Source of the DNA: DATADD01 sp046262355
Lineage (GTDB): Bacteria > Actinomycetota > CADDZG01 > WHSQ01
Length of the DNA stretch: 55,485 nt
Assembly: GCA_046262355.1 (NCBI GenBank)
Contig: JBHEMX010000083.1
Span: forward strand, 1 to 55,485
Direction of reading: 5' to 3'
The position numbers and the translations under genes are program-made. Position 1 is the stretch's first letter. Each line of letters opens with the position of its first letter. The notes under the pieces are model-generated. The model searched no databases. It was not told where the DNA came from and saw only the letters and a program-made list of their open reading frames with translations. Positions 50,630 to 55,485 of this stretch are shown in pieces.

Positions 50630-51552
50630 CGCTCGACCTCGCGGTTGTAGGAGCGCCCTTCTTCGATCTCACCTTCGAGGGGTTGGAGCGACTCCCCAAG
50701 GTCGGAGAGGAGGTCGTCGCGCGTGCGCTGCACATCGCGCCCGGAGGAACCGGGACGCAGGCGCTCGGCGCCGCTCGTCTGGGGCTTGCGACCGCGCTCG
50801 TGGCTCCGATCGGCGCGGACCCGGTGGCGCGTCTCGTGCGCGCCGTCCTCGAGTCCGAAGGCGTGAAGATCCTGGCGTGCGACGGGGCGGCCGAAGACGC
50901 GGCCGGCGCGCAGGCGAACGTGGGCGTGCCGACCACCGCGCTGCTGACGACACCCCGGGGCGTGGCGATGGCCACGGCCCTCGGTGGGGAGGAGCCGCGC
51001 GCGGAGGACGTCGCGCGCGTCGACGTGCGCGCGGCCATGTTGTCTCTCGGGCGGCTGTCCCTCGCCCCACCCGGAGCGGCCGTCTACGCCGTCACCGGGG
51101 GGCTCGAGCTCCCCCACGTCGACGGGGCGACGATGAAGCGTTTGGCGACCGTCCGGGCGCTCCTCGTCAACGCCGCAGAGGCGACGGCTCTGAGCGGCCG
51201 AAGTGACCCCGAGGCGGCGGCGCGCGATCTCGCCCGGCAGGTGTCGACCGCGGTGGTGACGCTGGGCGCCGACGGCGCGCTGGCCGTCGAAGACGGGCAA
51301 GTAACGCGCGCCTCGGCCCCTCGGGTCGTGGAACGCGACGCAACCGGGGCGGGCGACCTCTTCGCTGCAGCCTACGTCTGGGCCGACCTCTGCGGCGCGT
51401 CGCCGGGCGAGCGGCTGGCGTGGTCGTCGCTCTACGCGGCGCTGTCGGTCCGCGCTCCCACCGCCTTCTCGGGTGCGCTGCGGGAGGAGGAGCTGCTCGC
51501 CGAGGGACGTGCACGCGGCCTTGTCCCTCCCGGCGGGCTCGGGAAGGACTGA
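50626..51552 (+). CDS. PfkB-family sugar kinase
   Basis: Protein of 308 residues with a divergent PfkB N-terminus (LAVVGAPFFDLTFEGLERLPKVGEEV), a GGTGTQALGAARLG substrate loop, NAAEATAL, and the DATGAGDLFAAAY anion hole with catalytic Asp. Its GTG overlaps the GH4 stop (GTGA), so it probably phosphorylates the monosaccharide released by GH4. Which sugar is not evident. The stop lies 7 bases from the convergent ATPase gene. Confidence 0.88.
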   Translation: MTLDLAVVGAPFFDLTFEGLERLPKVGEEVVARALHIAPGGTGTQALGAARLGLATALVAPIGADPVARLVRAVLESEGVKILACDGAAEDAAGAQANVGVPTTALLTTPRGVAMATALGGEEPRAEDVARVDVRAAMLSLGRLSLAPPGAAVYAVTGGLELPHVDGATMKRLATVRALLVNAAEATALSGRSDPEAAARDLARQVSTAVVTLGADGALAVEDGQVTRASAPRVVERDATGAGDLFAAAYVWADLCGASPGERLAWSSLYAALSVRAPTAFSGALREEELLAEGRARGLVPPGGLGKD

Positions 51553-51559
51553 CCCGCCC

Positions 51560-52747
51560 TCAGTTCTCGATCACGTCGCCGGTTCGAGGGTCGAACAGGC
51601 GGAGCCGGTCGGGGCGCGCGGCAAGCTCGACGATATCGCCCTCCTTCGCGCCGGTGGAGTCGAGCCGCGCCATCCATACGTTGGGTCGCTCCACCGGCCA
51701 CGTCTCCTCGATCGGATCGGTCACCGCCGCCTCGCGCGGATCCTCGGCGAGCAACAGTGGCGCATCGACCTTGAAGTAGAGGTAGATGTCGGGCCCGATC
51801 ATCTCCCGCCGCTGCACGGTCATACGCAGGCGTGCATCTGCCGGAGCATCGAGCGTCGTCCCGTCGACGAGGTCCTCGGGGCGCACGCCCACCACCACCT
51901 GCCGCCCCGCGTGGCGACGCAGCCCGGGACGGTAGGCGGCGCCCGGGCCGTGTACGCAGAGCCGATGTCCGCTGAAGCGGATGAACAGACGATCGTCGGC
52001 CTCCTCCACGGTGGCCTCGGCGAGGTTCATCGGCGGTGATCCCACGAAGCCGGCCACGAACAGGTTCCTCGGAGCGCGATAGAGCTCGCTCGGCGAGGCG
52101 ACCTGCTGCAGAACCCCGTCGCGCAGCACCGCGACGCGATCCCCCAAGGTCATGGCCTCGGTCTGGTCGTGGGTGACGTAAAGGGTCGTCACGCCTATGT
52201 CTCGCTGCAGCTGAGCCATCTCCGCGCGCATGTGCACACGGAGGCGAGCGTCGAGGTTCGACAGTGGCTCGTCCATGAGGAAGACCTCCGGCTCGCGCAC
52301 GATCGCTCGCCCCATGGCAACGCGCTGTTGCTGCCCCCCAGAGAGCAGGCGCGGCTTCTTCCTCAAGAGACCGTCCAGCTCAAGGACCGTTGCGGCGCGC
52401 CGTACCCGCTTGTCGATCTCGGCCTTCTTGAGCCGTCGAGACTGCACGCCGAAGGCGATGTTCTCGTAGACGGTCATGTGCGGATACAGCGCATAGTTCT
52501 GGAACACCATCGCTACGTCGCGCTCCTTCGGCGAGCTTTCGGTGACGTCGCGGCCCGCGATCAGGATGCGGCCCTCGGTCGGGTGCTCGAGCCCCGCCAC
52601 CGTTCGGAGCAGGGTGGTCTTGCCGCACCCCGAGGGGCCGAGGAACACGAAGAACTCGCCGTGGCCGACCTCGAGGCTGAGAGAGCGGATCGCCACGGTC
52701 CCGCCGCGGTAGACCTTCGACACGTTCTCGAAGACGACGGTTCCCAT
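51560..52747 (-). CDS. Second CUT1 ABC ATPase (UgpC/MsmX type)
   Basis: Protein of 395 residues with complete Walker A GPSGCGKT, signature LSGGQQQRVAMG, Walker B VFLMDEPLSNLD, switch His and a C-terminal TOBE domain. It resembles the first ATPase closely but lacks permease genes beside it, so it may serve several CUT1 importers as MsmX does. It converges on the lacI-GH4-kinase unit. Confidence 0.95.
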   Translation of the reverse strand: MGTVVFENVSKVYRGGTVAIRSLSLEVGHGEFFVFLGPSGCGKTTLLRTVAGLEHPTEGRILIAGRDVTESSPKERDVAMVFQNYALYPHMTVYENIAFGVQSRRLKKAEIDKRVRRAATVLELDGLLRKKPRLLSGGQQQRVAMGRAIVREPEVFLMDEPLSNLDARLRVHMRAEMAQLQRDIGVTTLYVTHDQTEAMTLGDRVAVLRDGVLQQVASPSELYRAPRNLFVAGFVGSPPMNLAEATVEEADDRLFIRFSGHRLCVHGPGAAYRPGLRRHAGRQVVVGVRPEDLVDGTTLDAPADARLRMTVQRREMIGPDIYLYFKVDAPLLLAEDPREAAVTDPIEETWPVERPNVWMARLDSTGAKEGDIVELAARPDRLRLFDPRTGDVIEN

Positions 52748-52881
52748 CAGACCTCGTGGCGCGCGTGATCGGCCCGTGAAGAGTTGAGTCCATCGAGAGA
52801 CGACGGCCGCCGAGGGATCATGTCCGCAGGCTACTGTCGTCCCAGGCGACGATGACGCAGCCCTCGAGGAAGGAGGATGTG

Positions 52882-53313
52882 ATGGGAGTTCCGGCCCGCA
52901 TCAGCATCGTGACGCTTGGGGTTCAAGATGTGAGGCGCTCGAGCGCCTTCTACGAGGCCCTGGGTTGGGAACGTACCTCCTCCGGAGGCGATGAGATCTG
53001 CTGGTTCCGCACGGCCGACTCCTACCTGGGCCTGTTCGGCTATGGGACTCTCGCACAGGACGCCGGGCTGCCGGACGCGCCGCGTGCTCCCTTCGGCGGA
53101 GTGACCCTGGCGATCTGCGTCGGCAGCGAAGAAGAGTGCACGTCCACCATCGAAGCTGCCGTTGAGGCCGGAGCTCGAGTGCTGAAAGCGGCCCAGAGGG
53201 CCGAGTGGGGCGGCTTCTCCGGATACTTCGCAGATCCCGATGGCCACCCATGGGAGGTGGCATTCAACCCCTACTTCCCACTTGGAGAAGACGGGCGGGT
53301 GCCCATCCCGTAG
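52882..53313 (+). CDS. VOC/glyoxalase-fold protein
   Basis: Protein of 143 residues made of two beta-alpha-beta-beta-beta modules: RISIVTLGVQDVRRSSAFYEALGW and GGFSGYFADPDGHPWEVAFNP. This is the VOC fold used by glyoxalases, dioxygenases and resistance proteins. The metal ligands are only partly apparent, so the reaction is open. The ATG at 52882 follows an AGGAGG site at 52871-52876. It appears to be the last gene of normal host composition on this side. Confidence 0.87.
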   Translation: MGVPARISIVTLGVQDVRRSSAFYEALGWERTSSGGDEICWFRTADSYLGLFGYGTLAQDAGLPDAPRAPFGGVTLAICVGSEEECTSTIEAAVEAGARVLKAAQRAEWGGFSGYFADPDGHPWEVAFNPYFPLGEDGRVPIP

Positions 53314-53472
53314 GGGATCCGCGTCGCCTTGCCACCCCTCTTGGCGTCCTCCAGGACCGCCTCGTCCTCGGGCGCCGGCCGGCGCGTGCAGAGGCGAGGT
53401 TCCTTGACGAGTTGTGCTTTGCACACAAAGGCTTCTTGTGCAGGGCCTCCTTGACTATCGAACATATGTTCA
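53314..53472. other. Intergenic stretch at the composition boundary
   Basis: The 159 bases pass from GC-rich to lower-GC sequence. They hold a TTGACT (-35-like, 53451-53456) and the SOS-box-like palindrome described separately. No terminator or RNA gene is evident. Confidence 0.4.
53460..53471. promoter_or_regulatory. SOS/LexA-box-like palindrome
   Basis: A perfect 12-base palindrome GAACATATGTTC with flanks TC and AG, matching the actinobacterial/Bacillus LexA consensus CGAAC-N4-GTTCG in nine of its ten fixed positions. A -35-like TTGACT lies 3 bases upstream. No recognised SOS gene follows within the window. Confidence 0.55.
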
Positions 53473-53787
53473 GTGGTTGAGCTGAAGCCTGACCCCAGCA
53501 CTGCTGAGACTCTGAGGCTAGAAGGGATAGTGAAGGAGCAGTGGTGCAGTGTGGACGACATTGAGAACTCTACAGAGGTCATCTATCCAGAGACCCTGGC
53601 TCCGTCACTGAAAAGGTTGCTGTCTAAGGGTGTTCCCAGGGCCACTCTTGACATCTCGCTCCCTAGCGGGGCGTTCCAATCACGCAGGCATATAAACGTT
53701 CACGACCGTTCGGGCCACTCAAGGCCGGGATCTCGCCGTTCGATGCAACAAGGCCGGCCTCTGGACTTCTCTTTGATATCGTCATGA
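53473..53787 (+). CDS. Doubtful small hypothetical ORF
   Basis: Up to 104 residues from a GTG that directly abuts the SOS-like palindrome and has no ribosome site. Codon use in the first two thirds (ACT, GCT, TCT, ATA, CTG mixed) looks coding but is unlike the GC-rich host genes. The last 30 residues are Arg/Ser-rich and look like non-coding read-through. No family recognised. It may be a remnant of an SOS-controlled gene. Confidence 0.25.
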   Translation: MVELKPDPSTAETLRLEGIVKEQWCSVDDIENSTEVIYPETLAPSLKRLLSKGVPRATLDISLPSGAFQSRRHINVHDRSGHSRPGSRRSMQQGRPLDFSLISS

Positions 53788-53788
53788 G

Positions 53789-54292
53789 ATGCGTTCGACA
53801 CCGAGTCTGATTGCTGCGGTATTCGGTGCCACGATCTATGCAGTGGCCGGTGGAGTGATCGGATCGATGAACGCCGGGTGGTTCGGCCTTCACCCCAACG
53901 CAAATGCTCTACTTCCGCTCTTAGGTGTCGGAGCAGGACTCGTTATTATTGCTTTCGCTTCAGGAGAGCTACCCACACGGTTGGGCGAGATCGGAGGGCT
54001 TGGCCTCGCGACGAAGTACCTACTCGTCGGCGGACCGGCGCTGTACGTCCTCAGCTGGGCAATTGAATTCGCCATTCTGGGAACACTCGCCCTAGGCGTC
54101 GGACTGGTATGTCTTTCGATCGCGGTGTGGCGTCGCCGACTGGTGCCATCCCTCGACCGCATACTCATCACGTTCTCTGCGATCGGAAGCTTAGTGTGGA
54201 ACACAGAAACTGTGTCGGCATTCCTATTGGTGGGAGTCGGTTTCATCTGGCTGATACTCTCGGTTCGACAGCTATCCGCCGTGCAGAGATAG
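53789..54292 (+). CDS. Five-helix membrane protein of unknown function
   Basis: Protein of 167 residues with about five predicted membrane helices (approximately 7-27, 40-58, 73-90, 92-112, 128-158). Charged loops (GELPTRLGEI, WRRRLVPSLDR) connect them. Codon use is less GC-rich than the rest of the window. The ATG follows CGTCATGAG-like sequence with a weak ribosome site. No family recognised; it belongs to the atypical right-end segment. Confidence 0.65.
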   Translation: MRSTPSLIAAVFGATIYAVAGGVIGSMNAGWFGLHPNANALLPLLGVGAGLVIIAFASGELPTRLGEIGGLGLATKYLLVGGPALYVLSWAIEFAILGTLALGVGLVCLSIAVWRRRLVPSLDRILITFSAIGSLVWNTETVSAFLLVGVGFIWLILSVRQLSAVQR

Positions 54293-54355
54293 GGCAGGCT
54301 CGTCCCATCTGAGGACGCTGACTCCGTCGCTACTCAAATGCAGGTGAGCGGTTCC

Positions 54356-54575
54356 TCACGTCGGTATGACGAATAGGTCAATGATGAACGTCCAAGCCAC
54401 GATGGCGACGATAGGACCATAAAGCCAAGCCAAGCACCAGCCCAACGATGGCTAGAGTACGACCTCCTTCCTGTCTCGCTCGGACCATGCCGATGGTGCC
54501 AAAGACAACGGCAACGAGACCAACAGGCATGCCGATGAGGACTGCACCAACCTGTGGCACAACGGAGAGCGCGGT
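54356..54575 (-). pseudogene. Small two-helix membrane protein (DUF4190-like), frameshifted
   Basis: The first frame reads VGAVLIGMPVGLVAVVFGTIGMVR, then ARQEGGRTLAIVGLVLGL, matching the helix-turn-helix style of DUF4190. It then degrades into a charged tail ending at 54378. Shifting frame by one base within the AAGCC pentamer run (54421-54434) gives a hydrophobic ending LYGPIVAIVAWTFIIDLF and a stop at 54356-54358. The coding sense thus appears broken at the repeat. The 5' end is joined to a DNA ligase fragment. Confidence 0.5.
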
Positions 54576-54666
54576 AGCCGTCCCACTTGACCTCGAACGC
54601 GTACTTCTTACTGCTCAACGGCGCGGAACCGGAGCTCACGAGCATGGGACTAATGGTGATGGACAC
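54567..54666 (-). pseudogene. ATP-dependent DNA ligase 5' fragment
   Basis: About 33 residues beginning MSITISPMLVSSGSAPL and reaching KKYAFEVKWDGYRAL. This carries the nucleotidyl-transferase motif I (KWDGYR) with the adenylated lysine of LigD/LigC-type ATP-dependent ligases, at the expected distance from the N-terminus. The similarity stops at the junction with the small membrane-protein sequence. No further ligase motif follows, so this is a truncated remnant. Confidence 0.55.
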
Positions 54667-54678
54667 GTCCCTATTGTC

Positions 54679-55152
54679 TCAGTCCCCAGCGGGTCGGTTG
54701 ACGTGCGTTGCGGCTGTTGGCTGCGGTAGCAACGCATCAATTGCCGCCCCGGTGGCAAAGGCGTAGACACCCTTGTGAAGAACGTCGATGGCTGCGATGT
54801 CACTGGGCCAGTTCGTGGGTGAGTCAGAGACGGCCATGGCGTTCTCCAGTGACTGATCAGTGACCAGGCGGACAGCCAGTAGGGCGGTCGATGACTTAGG
54901 CCCGCGGAGTCCAAAGTGAGCCATCAAGCCACGGACTCCGCCTAGCAGGAGTCCTGTGCCCCAGTGCATGGCCCAATTCCTTGCGAGCGACTTCTTGTTG
55001 GGCTTGCGAAGACTAAAGAGTCGGGACAGTGTGCGGGCAGGAACGTACGAATCAGGGCGCCCTGTGACGCGCTGCTCGATTTTCTCTCCCAATGTCATGA
55101 CGGCGGTTCCAACGAGGCCGCCGACAAGGCCTCGGCTAATGGCGCGCCACAT
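54679..55152 (-). CDS. Hypothetical membrane-associated protein
   Basis: Protein of 157 residues. A first hydrophobic segment (about 5-21, ISRGLVGGLVGTAVMTLG) is followed by a basic stretch (VTGRPDSYVPARTLSRLF). A second helix, MHWGTGLLLGGVRGLMAHFGL, and a third near GVYAFATGAAIDALL complete it. The layout resembles DUF-type inner-membrane proteins with an N-terminal GxxGT motif, but I cannot name the family. Lower-GC codon use than the host. It is followed, 12 bases on, by the ligase fragment. Confidence 0.65.
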   Translation of the reverse strand: MWRAISRGLVGGLVGTAVMTLGEKIEQRVTGRPDSYVPARTLSRLFSLRKPNKKSLARNWAMHWGTGLLLGGVRGLMAHFGLRGPKSSTALLAVRLVTDQSLENAMAVSDSPTNWPSDIAAIDVLHKGVYAFATGAAIDALLPQPTAATHVNRPAGD

Positions 55153-55180
55153 CCAAATCGCCCCCTTCCCGCGAGCAGGA

Positions 55181-55207
55181 AGGCTCAGCCTCTAAGCGGC
55201 TGAGCCT
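55181..55207 (-). terminator. 10-bp perfect hairpin upstream of the hypothetical membrane gene
   Basis: AGGCTCAGCC and GGCTGAGCCT around a 7-base loop. It stands between the 40-residue gene and the next minus-strand gene. Without a T-tract it could be either a terminator of the former or a leader structure of the latter. Confidence 0.55.
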
Positions 55208-55278
55208 CTCTGCCCGAACTTGCTTATCGTCTTTCTTACTCGTGCCTTCTTGGCACGCCTGGCGATGCGGCCTTGGCC

Positions 55279-55401
55279 TCAGCGACTGTTGGCGATTGCC
55301 AGTCCCAAGAAGATGCCAATGATTAAGCCAACGCCCCCGGCCGCCGGTTGCGTCTCATCCGTGGTGTAAAAGGCAACGGACGCGGACTCCGTATGCCGCA
55401 T
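55279..55401 (-). CDS. Small single-helix membrane peptide (40 residues)
   Basis: Reads MRHTESASVAFYTTDETQPA, then a glycine-rich hydrophobic helix GGVGLIIGIFLGLAIANSR and stop. The ATG lies one base after the stop of a preceding frame (TAAGATG), suggesting coupling. Too short to recognise. The hydrophobic helix and the tight spacing support a real gene. Confidence 0.45.
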   Translation of the reverse strand: MRHTESASVAFYTTDETQPAAGGVGLIIGIFLGLAIANSR

Positions 55402-55402
55402 C

Positions 55403-55485
55403 TTACGCGGCAGTTGTGACGGCTTCCGGGCTTTCCTCCGTCACCTCCTCACCGTCAGCTCGATCGAACAGTTCGTGACGCATGC
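55403..55485 (-). CDS. 3' end of an acidic hypothetical protein (5' end possibly outside window)
   Basis: The last codons read MRHELFDRADGEEVTEESPE plus AVTTAA and stop. An ATG exists at 55483 just inside the window, but the true start may lie beyond it. Only an acidic C-terminus is visible. It probably forms a two-gene unit with the 40-residue peptide. Confidence 0.35.
   Translation of the reverse strand, partial: MRHELFDRADGEEVTEESPEAVTTAA

Noticed and set aside
53271..53582. 103-residue minus-strand frame over the SOS-like site
   Set aside because: It overlaps the end of the VOC gene, lacks a ribosome site at a usable distance and has no coherent motif.
1..55485. CRISPR arrays, tRNA/rRNA genes and insertion sequences
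   Set aside because: No regularly spaced repeats, no cloverleaf-like intergenic sequence and no transposase motif were seen by eye; the repeats found are short tandem or paired units.

Overview
This is a high-GC, actinobacterial-type window. It carries a complete Pup-proteasome locus (pup, dop, pafA, prcA, prcB, the ARC/Mpa ATPase, pafB and pafC) next to twin-arginine translocase genes, an arrangement typical of Actinomycetota. GTG and TTG starts are frequent, and many neighbouring genes share ATGA, GTGA or TGATG junctions. There is no rRNA or tRNA to narrow the taxonomy. I saw no transposase, phage gene or CRISPR array.

Left part (1-14 kb): partial tatC, tatA/B and a small zinc-ribbon gene lie on the minus strand. 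An orphan GAF-GAF-PAS histidine kinase lies on the plus strand. A minus-strand run then follows in transcription order: trmI-type tRNA methyltransferase, ARC/Mpa, dop, pup, prcB, prcA, pafA, a DUF3866 protein coupled to pafA, pafB, pafC. Together these encode Pup deamidation, ligation and removal, unfolding and degradation, plus the PafBC transcriptional regulator.

Middle-left (14-23.5 kb): mainly housekeeping and envelope genes. They include a secreted HtrA-like lipoprotein protease, small hypotheticals, a DsbA-like protein with a probable C-terminal frameshift, HIT and alpha/beta-hydrolase genes, an M55 D-aminopeptidase, DUF3151, VanZ-like, a secreted BNR/Asp-box protein, a beta-propeller-like lipoprotein and an exported M15 peptidase.

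Centre (23.5-37 kb): a sugar-catabolism region. A Gfo/Idh/MocA oxidoreductase and an AP-endonuclease-fold sugar isomerase form a plus-strand pair. They converge on a tight minus-strand operon: MDR dehydrogenase, AllA-like cupin, ferritin-like protein, ManA-like isomerase, FGGY kinase, ribokinase-like kinase. A TIM-barrel glycosidase-like protein, a secreted beta-helix protein and an aldehyde dehydrogenase follow.

Right-centre (37-52.7 kb): a CUT1 carbohydrate uptake system. The minus-strand operon is binding protein, two permeases, GH13 lipoprotein, GH106-like enzyme, UgpC/MalK-type ATPase, PIG-L deacetylase. Divergent from it are a LacI regulator, a GH4 glycosidase and a PfkB kinase. The shared intergenic region holds a clear minus-strand promoter and LacI-type operator candidates. 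A second MalK-type ATPase gene converges on this operon.

Right end (about 53.3-55.5 kb): base composition and codon use become less GC-rich. The genes here are unfamiliar small membrane proteins, with an SOS-box-like palindrome, a fragment of an ATP-dependent DNA ligase and a small membrane protein apparently frameshifted at a pentanucleotide repeat. This end looks like an acquired or decaying segment.
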